Part shown: in pieces, positions 1-6,400 of the stretch
Layout of the letters: every line of letters begins with the position of its first letter
Position numbering within the stretch: position 1 is the stretch's first letter
DNA from: JBFKPQ01 sp041628225
Lineage (GTDB): Bacteria; Actinomycetota; Acidimicrobiia; Spongiisociales; JAENVV01
DNA: 7,043 bases
Assembly: GCA_041628225.1 (NCBI GenBank)
Contig: JBFKPQ010000121.1
Coordinates: 1 to 7,043 of the forward strand
Direction of reading: 5' to 3'
The notes under the pieces: model-generated
What the model was told of the DNA's origin: nothing
Databases searched by the model: none
The model's input: the letters and a program-made list of their open reading frames with translations, nothing else
Translations under genes and position numbers: made by a program

Positions 1-2
1 AG

Positions 3-1682
3 CGGCTCGGGATCGTGTTCCAGGTGCCGTATGAGGCCATTCGAGCTTCGGCCCATCCAGAACACCCAGGCTGGTTGCCAGGCGCCCGGCTGAACATCGT
101 CGAGTCCTGTTTTCGTCATGAGCCCGACTCGCCAGCGCTGACGTTTGCCCGAGACGGCACCGTGCATACGATGTCGCGCCTGCAACTCCTGACCGAGGTG
201 CAGCGAGCGGCCGGCGGCCTGCGGGCGATGGGCGTGGAGGCCGGCGTGAGCGTCGCCATCGCCATGCCGATGACCGTCGAGGCCGTCATCGCCTACCTCG
301 CCATCATCTGGCTGGGCGGTGCAGTGGTGTCCATCGCCGACAGCTTCGCGCCGGAGGAGATCGCAGCCCGGATCCGTATCGGTGGCGCGAGCTTCGTCGT
401 CACCCAGGAGCACATGGATCGGGCCGGGAAGCGGCTTCCGATGTATGCGAAGATCGCCGAAGCGAAGGGACCCGCGTCGATCGTCGTGCAGGTCGACGGT
501 GACGTGGAGTTGCGAACCGGCGATGTGTGGTGGCACGACATGGTGGATGGCGGCGACCCGATCGATCACCCGGTGGTGCGAGACCCGGACGAGGCGATCA
601 ACGTGCTGTTCTCGTCGGGTACGACCGGCGATCCCAAAGCCATTCCCTGGACGCAGGCCACACCGATCAAAACGGCCGTCGACGGTCACTTCCATCAGGA
701 CATTCATGCTGCCGATGTCGTCGCCTGGCCGACAAACCTGGGCTGGATGATGGGTCCGTGGCTCATCTTCGCCAGCCTCATCAACGGTGCCTCACTGGCG
801 CTCTACGATGACGTACCGACCGAACGCGGGTTCCTCGAGTTCGTGGAACAAGTCGGCGTCACCGTGCTCGGCACCGTCCCGAGTCTCGTAGCCGCGTGGA
901 GGGCCGGCGGAGTGACCGAGGGACTCGATCTGACCGGGATCCGTTTGTTCAGTTCGACCGGCGAGGCATCCGATGCCGCAGACATGGCGTGGCTGATGGC
1001 CGAAGCGGGGGGCCGGCCCGTGATCGAATACTGCGGGGGCACCGAGATCGGCGGCGGCTACATCACCGCAACCGTGGTGCACGACGTCATCCCCGGCACC
1101 TTCAGCACCCCGGCCGTCGGTATCGATCTGCGGATCCTCGATGAAGCAGGGGTTCCCTCTGAACTGGGCGAAGTATTCCTGGTCCCGCCCTCGATCGGGT
1201 TGTCCGAGACCTTGCTGAATCGCGATCATCACGAGGTCTACTTCGCCGGACTACCCCATACCGACGTTCCCCTCCGACGCCATGGCGACCAGATGGAGCG
1301 GTTACCGAACGGCTACTTCCGCGCTCTCGGTCGTGTGGACGACACCATGAATCTCGGTGGTGTCAAGGTCAGTTCGGCGGAGATCGAGCGGGTTGTGGCA
1401 GTGCCAGGCGTCGTCGAATGCGCGGCGGTCGCCGTGCCGCCGCCGGAAGGCGGTCCGGACCGATTGGTGATCTACGTCGTGGCGGAGGCGACCACCGATC
1501 GGGACGAGATGCGCGGCGCGATGCAGGCGGCCATCAAGAGCCGCCTCAATCCGCTCTTCAAGATCCACGAGGTCGTCGTGGTGCCGGCTCTGCCGCGTAC
1601 GGCCTCGGCGAAGATCATGCGGAGGGCGTTGCGCGCCAGTTACGGCACCGGATCGGATGGCGACGTGGCCGACCGTTGGTAG
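3..1682 (+). CDS. AAE17/AAE18-like AMP-forming acyl-CoA synthetase (5' partial)
   Basis: ATP-dependent carboxylic acid:CoA ligase of the ANL superfamily, expected in the cytosol; it activates an acid through an acyl-adenylate. Residues are counted from the GTG at base 15. The P-loop is SSGTTGDPK (200-208), followed by PWTQ and then WPTNLGWMMGP (238-248). VTVLGTVPSLV is at 282-292, CGGTE at 340-344 and RRHGD at 421-425. The hinge and A8 region GRVDDTMNLGGVK is at 439-451. The A10 lysine, in PRTASAK, is K533. These motifs, with WLPGARLNI near the start, match from memory the plant peroxisomal AAE17/AAE18 acyl-activating enzymes and their bacterial relatives more closely than ordinary acetyl-CoA synthetase. 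The reading frame is open to the left edge, and RLGIVFQVP before and after base 15 still looks like the conserved N-terminal domain. I therefore infer that the true start lies upstream, with roughly 80-100 residues missing. The acid substrate cannot be read from sequence. Confidence 0.9.
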   Translation, partial: RLGIVFQVPYEAIRASAHPEHPGWLPGARLNIVESCFRHEPDSPALTFARDGTVHTMSRLQLLTEVQRAAGGLRAMGVEAGVSVAIAMPMTVEAVIAYLAIIWLGGAVVSIADSFAPEEIAARIRIGGASFVVTQEHMDRAGKRLPMYAKIAEAKGPASIVVQVDGDVELRTGDVWWHDMVDGGDPIDHPVVRDPDEAINVLFSSGTTGDPKAIPWTQATPIKTAVDGHFHQDIHAADVVAWPTNLGWMMGPWLIFASLINGASLALYDDVPTERGFLEFVEQVGVTVLGTVPSLVAAWRAGGVTEGLDLTGIRLFSSTGEASDAADMAWLMAEAGGRPVIEYCGGTEIGGGYITATVVHDVIPGTFSTPAVGIDLRILDEAGVPSELGEVFLVPPSIGLSETLLNRDHHEVYFAGLPHTDVPLRRHGDQMERLPNGYFRALGRVDDTMNLGGVKVSSAEIERVVAVPGVVECAAVAVPPPEGGPDRLVIYVVAEATTDRDEMRGAMQAAIKSRLNPLFKIHEVVVVPALPRTASAKIMRRALRASYGTGSDGDVADRW

Positions 1683-1698
1683 CCTCGCGGTGTCCCAC

Positions 1699-1710
1699 AG
1701 GAGCCACATG
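1699..1710 (+). promoter_or_regulatory. pckA: Ribosome binding site and chosen start of pckA
   Basis: AGGAG (1699-1703) lies 4 bases before ATG 1708. This decides between three in-frame starts: ATG 1657, GTG 1690 and ATG 1708. The frame upstream of 1708 overlaps the end of the synthetase gene and encodes residues (ATWPTVGSLAVSHRSH) unlike any PEP carboxykinase N-terminus. From 1708 the protein reads MRSLEEHGI, as expected for this family. Confidence 0.6.
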
Positions 1711-3297
1711 CGCAGTCTCGAAGAACACGGCATCACCCCACAACACCGCGTCCACTGGGACGCGACGACGCCTCAGCTCTATGAGGCGACGCTCGCCCGG
1801 GGGACGGGACAGATCGCCAACCAGGGTGCGCTGGTCGTCGATACGGTGCCGTACACGGGCCGGAGCCCCAAGGACAAGTTCGTCGTGAGGGAGGCGTCGA
1901 CGGAAGCGGACATCTGGTGGGGCGACATCAACCATCCCATGGAACCGGGCACGTTCGCCGCTCTCTACGACCGGGTCTGCGCGCATCTCGGAGCGCGCGA
2001 ACTGTGGATCCAGGATCTCTTCGCAGGCGCCGATCCTGCCAACCGCCTGTCGGTGCGGGCGATCACTTCCAGTCCGTGGCATTCGCTGTTCGTGCGGAAC
2101 ATGTTCATTCTCCCGCGCGACGTCCTGGCCGGTGACGAGACCGAACCGTTCATGCCCGACTTCACCATCGTCCACGCTCCCGATTTCGAGGCCGTGCCCG
2201 ACCGGGATGGCACTCGGAGCGAGGTGTTCATCTGTATCAGCTTCGAACGGCGAATCCTCTTGATCGGCGGAACCCGGTACGCCGGTGAGATGAAGAAGTC
2301 GGTGTTCTCGGTGATGAACTACCTGCTCCCGAAGCGTGACGTTCTCTCGATGCATTCCTCGGCCTCGGTCGACCGGACGGGCACCGACGTGGCGGTGATC
2401 TTCGGGCTGTCCGGGACCGGGAAGACCACGCTCGCCACCGATCCGGAACGCCTCATGATCGGCGACGACGAGATCGGGTGGGGTAGCGACGGTGTGTTCA
2501 ACATCGAAGGCGGATCGTACGCCAAGACCATCAACCTGTCGCCCGACGACGAGCCGCTCATCTTTGCTGCGGCGAACCGATTCGAGACGATCCTCGAAAA
2601 CGTCGTGATCAGCCCCGACACCAGACAGCCGAACTGGGCCGACGGATCCAAGACTGAGAACACTCGGTGCTCGTATCCCTTGACACACCTGCCCAACGCG
2701 GAGCCCTCGATGATGGGGCCGCACCCGAGCAATCTCGTCTACCTGTCGGCCGACGCCTTCGGTGTCCTGCCCCCGATCGCTCGCCTGACCACTGAACAGG
2801 CGATGTACTACTTCATCAGCGGCTACACCGCCAAGCTGGCTGGTACGGAACGGGGCGTGACCGAACCTTCGGCGACGTTCTCTCCTTGCTTCGGGGCGCC
2901 GTTCTTGCCGTTGCCGCCGTCCTATTACGCCGGCGTCCTGTCCGAGAAGATCGCCGAACACGGCTGTCGGGTGTGGATGATCAACACCGGGTGGACGGGT
3001 GGCCCGTACGGCGTCGGCTCCCGTATCCGGATCCCCCACACGAGAGCGATGCTCAATGCCGCACTCGACGGTCGACTCGACGACGTCTCCTATCGCCACG
3101 ACCCGACGTTCGGACTCGAGGTCCCGACGGAGGTGCCCGGCGTGCCGACCGAGCTGTTGACACCTCGGGACACGTGGGCGGACGAGGCGGCCTTCGACAT
3201 CCAGGCGAAGCGACTGGCGCAGATGTTCGTCGACAACTTCGTCTCGTACGCCGACGGGGTCTCCGCCGAGGTCGTGGCGTCCGGTCCGACGCCGTGA
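1708..3297 (+). CDS. pckA: Phosphoenolpyruvate carboxykinase (ATP)
   Basis: Catalyses oxaloacetate + ATP to PEP + ADP + CO2, the entry step of gluconeogenesis, in the cytosol. The 529-residue product matches the ATP-dependent family (E. coli enzyme 540 residues), not the GTP type. Visible signatures from ATG 1708 are RSPKDKF at 52-58 and GTRY at 188-191. GEMKK follows, with K197 as the likely metal/substrate lysine. SMH ends at H216, the likely metal-binding histidine. The kinase-1a P-loop GLSGTGKTT is at 233-241, and the kinase-2 motif GDDEIGW at 252-258 has metal-binding D253/D254. ENTRCSYP at 317-324 includes R320, the counterpart of E. coli R333. ADAFGVLPP and FSPCFGAPFLP are also present. 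All catalytic residues I can check are intact. It starts 25 bases after the acyl-CoA synthetase stop on the same strand, so cotranscription is plausible and would fit growth on organic acids. I see no convincing promoter of its own, although control elements could lie upstream of the window. Confidence 0.96.
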   Translation: MRSLEEHGITPQHRVHWDATTPQLYEATLARGTGQIANQGALVVDTVPYTGRSPKDKFVVREASTEADIWWGDINHPMEPGTFAALYDRVCAHLGARELWIQDLFAGADPANRLSVRAITSSPWHSLFVRNMFILPRDVLAGDETEPFMPDFTIVHAPDFEAVPDRDGTRSEVFICISFERRILLIGGTRYAGEMKKSVFSVMNYLLPKRDVLSMHSSASVDRTGTDVAVIFGLSGTGKTTLATDPERLMIGDDEIGWGSDGVFNIEGGSYAKTINLSPDDEPLIFAAANRFETILENVVISPDTRQPNWADGSKTENTRCSYPLTHLPNAEPSMMGPHPSNLVYLSADAFGVLPPIARLTTEQAMYYFISGYTAKLAGTERGVTEPSATFSPCFGAPFLPLPPSYYAGVLSEKIAEHGCRVWMINTGWTGGPYGVGSRIRIPHTRAMLNAALDGRLDDVSYRHDPTFGLEVPTEVPGVPTELLTPRDTWADEAAFDIQAKRLAQMFVDNFVSYADGVSAEVVASGPTP

Positions 3298-3300
3298 CGC

Positions 3301-4164
3301 TCAGCTCGTGAACTTGCCCAGGCGGATCCGCTGGGCCTCCATCAGTTCCAGCTCACGAGCGCCGGAGATCACGATGTCGGGGTCCGGAGCGAAGTCCAGC
3401 GCCTCGTTGCGGTCCTCGTACGGGACGGAGTTCAGAATGACCCGCATGGCGTTGATGCGCGCTTTGTGTTTGCTGCCAGAGCGGACAATCACCCAGGGGG
3501 CCGTCACCGTCGACGTGTCGCGCAGCATGCGGTACTTGCGTTCGGTGAAGTCGTCCCACCGGTCCTGTGCCTGGAGGTCGACCTCGCTCAGCTTCCACTG
3601 TCGAAGCGGGTCGTCGCGCCTTCGTGAGAACCGACGCGCTTGTTCGTCCTTGGTCACGGAGAAGTAGAGCTTCACGAGGATCGTCCCCTGCCGGACGAGA
3701 TCCTTCTCGAACCCGACCACACCGCGGAGAAAGGCCTCGTACTCCTCCTCGGTGCAAAAGCCGAACACCGGTTCGACCATGGCCCGGTTGTACCACGAGC
3801 GGTCGAACAACACGATCTCACCACCGGTCGGGAAATGGGTGATGAATCGCTGGAAATACCACTGTGACCGTTGTTCCTCGGTTGGCTTGCCGAGCGCCAC
3901 GACGCGGTATCGCTTTTCATTCATGAACCGTGTGACCCGGCGGATGGTCCCACCCTTGCCGGCGGCGTCTCGCCCCTCGAACACGACGATCATGCGGTGG
4001 TTGTGGCGCTCCAGGTAGCGCTGGAGCTTGAGGAGTTCGACCTGGTATTCGCGCAACTCGCCGGCTCGCTCATCGGCGCGCTCGTACTTGTCGAGCGCCT
4101 TTCTGAGTTGCTCGACCTCCTGTTGCAGGTCCTCGTATGTGGCGTCGCTGGGTTCGGCGACCAC
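3301..4164 (-). CDS. ppk2: Polyphosphate kinase 2, class I-like
   Basis: PPK2 enzymes transfer phosphate between polyphosphate and nucleotides, usually making NTP from NDP, in the cytosol. The product has 287 residues. A charged, probably helical or coiled N-terminal stretch spans about 9-55. Walker A GRDAAGKGG is at 64-72 with K70. GKPTEEQRSQWYFQRF is at 92-107. The Walker B/DRS motif LFDRSWYNRA is at 119-128 with D121. The lid module RRRDDPLRQWKLSEVD is at 181-196. The PW..V and KARIN..R.IL..VPY stretches near 223-249 complete the one-domain family pattern. The lid and the WKLS..D motif favour class I (NDP kinase activity), but sequence alone does not settle nucleotide preference. The start is GTG at 4164, preceded on its own strand by a G-rich, weak Shine-Dalgarno-like run. 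It is transcribed away from the tipA-like gene across 88 bases. Its stop faces the pckA stop with 3 bases between. Confidence 0.94.
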   Translation of the reverse strand: MVAEPSDATYEDLQQEVEQLRKALDKYERADERAGELREYQVELLKLQRYLERHNHRMIVVFEGRDAAGKGGTIRRVTRFMNEKRYRVVALGKPTEEQRSQWYFQRFITHFPTGGEIVLFDRSWYNRAMVEPVFGFCTEEEYEAFLRGVVGFEKDLVRQGTILVKLYFSVTKDEQARRFSRRRDDPLRQWKLSEVDLQAQDRWDDFTERKYRMLRDTSTVTAPWVIVRSGSKHKARINAMRVILNSVPYEDRNEALDFAPDPDIVISGARELELMEAQRIRLGKFTS

Positions 4165-4189
4165 CGGTACCCCCGATTCGATTCGTCAC

Positions 4190-4195
4190 ACGATA
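4190..4195 (-). promoter_or_regulatory. Candidate -10 element for ppk2
   Basis: Read on the minus strand this is TATCGT, a TAnnnT match about 25 bases before the GTG start of ppk2. No good -35 hexamer is visible; the right distance falls on the -35/operator region of the divergent tipA-like promoter. Weak evidence. Confidence 0.25.
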
Positions 4196-4215
4196 CACCG
4201 AAGGCGTGAATTGGC

Positions 4216-4246
4216 TTGACCCTCACGTTACGTGAGGCTTTAGCCT
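4216..4246 (+). promoter_or_regulatory. MerR-type promoter of the tipA-like gene with embedded operator, leaderless
   Basis: The -35 element is TTGACC (4216-4221) and the -10 element is TAGCCT (4241-4246), separated by 19 bases. This is the overlong spacer typical of promoters activated by MerR-family proteins, which untwist the DNA. Across the spacer lies a perfect palindrome, CCTCACGT-T-ACGTGAGG (4221-4237), the likely operator. The ATG at 4253 begins 7 bases after the end of the -10, where transcription should begin. There is no Shine-Dalgarno sequence between them, so the mRNA is predicted to be leaderless. Autoregulation by the encoded protein is inferred from the family and this arrangement. 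Confidence 0.85.
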
Positions 4247-4252
4247 CCGGGT

Positions 4253-5002
4253 ATGTACTCGGTCAGCGAACTGGCGCGCATCTCCGGACTCACCGTTCGG
4301 ACGCTCCACCACTACGACGAGATCGGGCTGCTCACGGCAGCCGAACGATCACCGTCCGGATACCGCCGCTACGGCGCAGACGAGCTCGAGCGGCTCCAAC
4401 AGATCCTCTTCTTCCGAGAGCGCGACTTCGGCCTCGGAGAGATTCACCGGCTGCTCGACGACCCGCAGATCGACCGTCGCCGCATGCTGGAGATGCAGAG
4501 AGAACTCTTGGTGGCAAGGATGGTTCGGATCGAACGCATCGTCGCCGCCATCGATGCCACCATGAAAGGAGAAGGACCCACCATGACCCCCGACGACATG
4601 CGAGAGGTTTTCGGCGACTTCGACCCGGCGATCTACGAAGAAGAAGTCGAGCAGCGCTGGGGTGGCACCGACGCCTACGCCGAGTCCAAACGCCGCACCT
4701 CCTCGTACCGCAAAGAGGACTGGCAGCGCATCATGGCCGAAGGGAACGAGATCAGCCGCACGCTCGGCGCACTCTGTGCAGCCGGCGCGGACCCAGGCGG
4801 AGACGAGGCGCGGGACGCGGCCGAGCGTCACCGCCGGCACATCAGTGACAACTTCTACGAATGTTCACCGAACATGCACGCGGCCTTGGGGGAGATGTAC
4901 GAAGCGGACGCCCGGTTCACGGCGACGTGGGAAGAGATCCAGCCCGGCCTGACGGCGTTTGTCAAACAGGCGTTTGCCGCCAACGCCGAGCGGCAGGGTT
5001 GA
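4253..5002 (+). CDS. TipA-like MerR-family transcriptional regulator
   Basis: Cytosolic DNA-binding regulator of 249 residues, close to Streptomyces TipAL (253 from memory). The MerR winged helix-turn-helix spans 1-70 (YSVSELARISGLTVRTLHHYDEIGLL, then SGYRRY at 35-40). A dimerising helix covers about 73-105. The TipAS antibiotic-recognition domain spans 111-249 and includes MREVFGDFDP, EEEVEQRWGGTDAY, KEDWQRI, MHAALGEMY and PGLTAFVKQA. In TipA this domain binds thiopeptides such as thiostrepton and switches on the promoter; other relatives (AlbA, Mta, SkgA) bind other ligands or have unknown ones. Of the two cysteines I recall in TipA, only the first seems conserved (C204); the position of C214, the covalent capture site, appears to be A211. 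A strong internal ribosome binding site precedes M111, so a separate ligand-binding form is likely. The gene has its own MerR-type promoter and is divergent from ppk2; its ligand and other targets are unknown. The symbol is left blank because identity with tipA itself is not shown. Confidence 0.93.
   Translation: MYSVSELARISGLTVRTLHHYDEIGLLTAAERSPSGYRRYGADELERLQQILFFRERDFGLGEIHRLLDDPQIDRRRMLEMQRELLVARMVRIERIVAAIDATMKGEGPTMTPDDMREVFGDFDPAIYEEEVEQRWGGTDAYAESKRRTSSYRKEDWQRIMAEGNEISRTLGALCAAGADPGGDEARDAAERHRRHISDNFYECSPNMHAALGEMYEADARFTATWEEIQPGLTAFVKQAFAANAERQG
4565..4585 (+). promoter_or_regulatory. Internal ribosome binding site and start for a TipAS-like short form
   Basis: Within the regulator gene, AAAGGAG (4565-4571) and the overlapping GAAGGA (4571-4576) lie 11 and 6 bases before an in-frame ATG at 4583. 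That ATG is codon 111, exactly between the dimerisation helix and the ligand-binding domain. Initiation there would give a 139-residue protein (4583-5002) without the DNA-binding part. Streptomyces tipA is known to produce such a product, TipAS, from an in-frame internal start near codon 110. The full-length start has no Shine-Dalgarno at all, so the two starts would use different initiation modes. Confidence 0.72.
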
Positions 5003-5032
5003 GGTCCCGAGGCGACGCTCGACCGGCAGGCG

Positions 5033-5067
5033 ACGTCGGCCGCGCCTCCAAGGGGTGCGCCCGACGT
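5033..5067 (+). terminator. Strong imperfect hairpin after the tipA-like gene
   Basis: Two 14-base arms (5033-5046 and 5054-5067) can pair with one C-C mismatch and one G-U pair around a 7-base loop. It begins 31 bases after the regulator stop and ends 5 bases before the -10 of the next gene. There is no T-run, so it is not a canonical intrinsic terminator; high-GC actinobacteria often lack the T-run. Alternatively, as DNA, it is an inverted repeat over the -35 region of the next gene and could be an operator. Confidence 0.45.
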
Positions 5068-5071
5068 GGCG

Positions 5072-5077
5072 TAGGCT
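5072..5077 (+). promoter_or_regulatory. -10 element (TAGGCT) of a predicted leaderless promoter
   Basis: TAGGCT sits 6 bases before ATG 5084, so transcription should start at or next to the start codon. Only GACGGG lies between, too close to the ATG to act as a ribosome binding site. No clear -35 is visible; its expected place falls within the right part of the hairpin at 5033-5067. Confidence 0.55.
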
Positions 5078-5083
5078 GACGGG

Positions 5084-6400
5084 ATGGTCAACAGACAACG
5101 CATCGTCATCCTCGGAGCAGCGGGCCGAGACTTCCACGTGTTCAACACGCTGTACCGGGCGAGGCCGGACGTGGAGGTGGTGGCCTTCACCGCCACGCAG
5201 ATCCCCAACATCACCGACCGGCGGTACCCGCCGGAGCTGGCGGGTCCGCACCATCCGGCTGGGATACCCATCGTCGACGAGGACTCGCTCGAGTCGTTGA
5301 TCTCCGATCACGGCGTCGAGCAGGTGGTGTTCGCCTACTCCGACGTGACCCACGAGCACGTCATGCATCTGGCGGCGCGGGCGGTGGCGGCCGGAGCCGA
5401 GTTCGTGCTTCCGGGTGACGCGGCGATGCTCGCCGCCTCGAAATCGGTCGTCGCGGTCACCGCGTCCCGCACCGGAGCCGGGAAGAGCCCGGTGAGCCGC
5501 CTGCTGCGAAGTGCCCTGGTGGGAGCGGGCCATCGCGTGGCGGTGATCAGGCATCCCATGCCCTACGGCGATCTCGTCAGCCAGCGGGTGCAGCGGTTCG
5601 CCACCATGGACGATCTGGCCGCCGCCGACGTCACCATCGAAGAACGCGAGGAGTACGAGCCCTACGTGGCGGAGGGCAGCGTGATCTTCGCCGGGGACGA
5701 CTACGCGGCGATTCTGGCGATGGCGGAACAAGAGGCGGATGTGATCCTGTGGGACGGTGGGAACAACGACGTTCCGTTCATCGAGCCTACGGTGCGCATC
5801 TGCCTCGTGGACCCGCATCGGCCCGGAGACGAGCTCCGGTACTGGCCTGGGGAGGCCAACCTGCGCGCCGCGGATATCGTCGTCGTGTCGAAGGCCTCCA
5901 CCGCCGACGCCGCCGGGCTGGCGGAGGTGCGGGCATCGATCTCGCTGGCCAATCCCGCTGCCGTGATCGTCGAAGTCGACCTGGACATCGTGGTCGATGA
6001 GGGTTCCGAACTGGAGGGTCGCCGGGTGCTGGTAGTGGAGGACGGCCCGACGCTCACCCACGGCGGCATGGCGTACGGCGCCGGTGTCCTGGCAGCCCTG
6101 GCGCATGGCGCAGAGCTCGTCGATCCGCGGCCGCATGCAGTCGGCTCGATCGCCGAGACGTTCGCCGCCTTCGAGCACCTCGGTGCGGTGCTGCCTGCCA
6201 TGGGGTATGGAGCTGATCAGCGCAAGGAGCTCGCCGAAACGATTCTCGCGACGGACCCCGATCTCGTGGTCGTGGGCACACCGATCGACCTGTTGGCCGA
6301 GTTGGGCATCGACGTTCCGGCCGTGCGCGTCCACTATCGAGCGGTCAGCATCTCCGAGCCTTCCCTGGAGCACCTGGTCTTGGAGCGGATCGGTCAGTGA
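5084..6400 (+). CDS. Cyclic 2,3-diphosphoglycerate synthetase / COG2403-family P-loop protein
   Basis: The family is named for the archaeal enzyme that closes 2,3-diphosphoglycerate to its cyclic form using ATP, and is also annotated as 'predicted GTPase'. The role in bacteria is not established. The product has 438 residues, near the archaeal ~460. An N-terminal Rossmann-like segment carries ILGAAGRDFH (9-18), then VVAFTATQIP, RRYPPELAG and FAYSDVTHEHVMH (83-95). A nucleotide-binding domain follows, with the P-loop SRTGAGKS (128-135). The P-loop has Ser where the classical motif begins with Gly; K134 and S135 are intact. The conserved RHPMPYGDL is at 156-164 and a Walker B-like ILWDGGNND at 221-229. 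An SKAS stretch (269-272) follows VVV and stands where GTPases have NKxD, so guanine specificity is doubtful. GPTLTHGGMAYGAG is at 321-334 and HLGAVLPAMGYG at 365-376. It has no membrane segments, so it is probably cytosolic. It appears to be transcribed alone from a leaderless promoter, and its 3' end overlaps the metallopeptidase gene. The family call is confident; the reaction is not. Confidence 0.82.
   Translation: MVNRQRIVILGAAGRDFHVFNTLYRARPDVEVVAFTATQIPNITDRRYPPELAGPHHPAGIPIVDEDSLESLISDHGVEQVVFAYSDVTHEHVMHLAARAVAAGAEFVLPGDAAMLAASKSVVAVTASRTGAGKSPVSRLLRSALVGAGHRVAVIRHPMPYGDLVSQRVQRFATMDDLAAADVTIEEREEYEPYVAEGSVIFAGDDYAAILAMAEQEADVILWDGGNNDVPFIEPTVRICLVDPHRPGDELRYWPGEANLRAADIVVVSKASTADAAGLAEVRASISLANPAAVIVEVDLDIVVDEGSELEGRRVLVVEDGPTLTHGGMAYGAGVLAALAHGAELVDPRPHAVGSIAETFAAFEHLGAVLPAMGYGADQRKELAETILATDPDLVVVGTPIDLLAELGIDVPAVRVHYRAVSISEPSLEHLVLERIGQ

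Noticed and set aside
1680..1685. TAGCCT at the end of the synthetase gene as a -10 for pckA
   Set aside because: It overlaps the TAG stop codon, no -35 is visible at 16-19 bases upstream, and the spacing does not suit a leaderless start at 1690 or 1708. It could be real but one hexamer is too little.
1657..1707. Longer pckA start at ATG 1657, or GTG 1690
   Set aside because: ATG 1657 lies inside the synthetase gene and adds 17 residues unlike PEP carboxykinases. ATG 1708 has AGGAG just upstream and gives the usual N-terminus.
1615..3099. 494-codon open frame on the minus strand
   Set aside because: It lies opposite pckA, whose catalytic motifs are all intact. The antisense product has low complexity, is Arg/His/Gly-rich and matches no family I know.
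4216..4848. Arginine-rich open frame overlapping the tipA-like gene
   Set aside because: It is in a different frame from a clear MerR/TipAS protein, and its product is an Arg/His/Pro-rich sequence without motifs.
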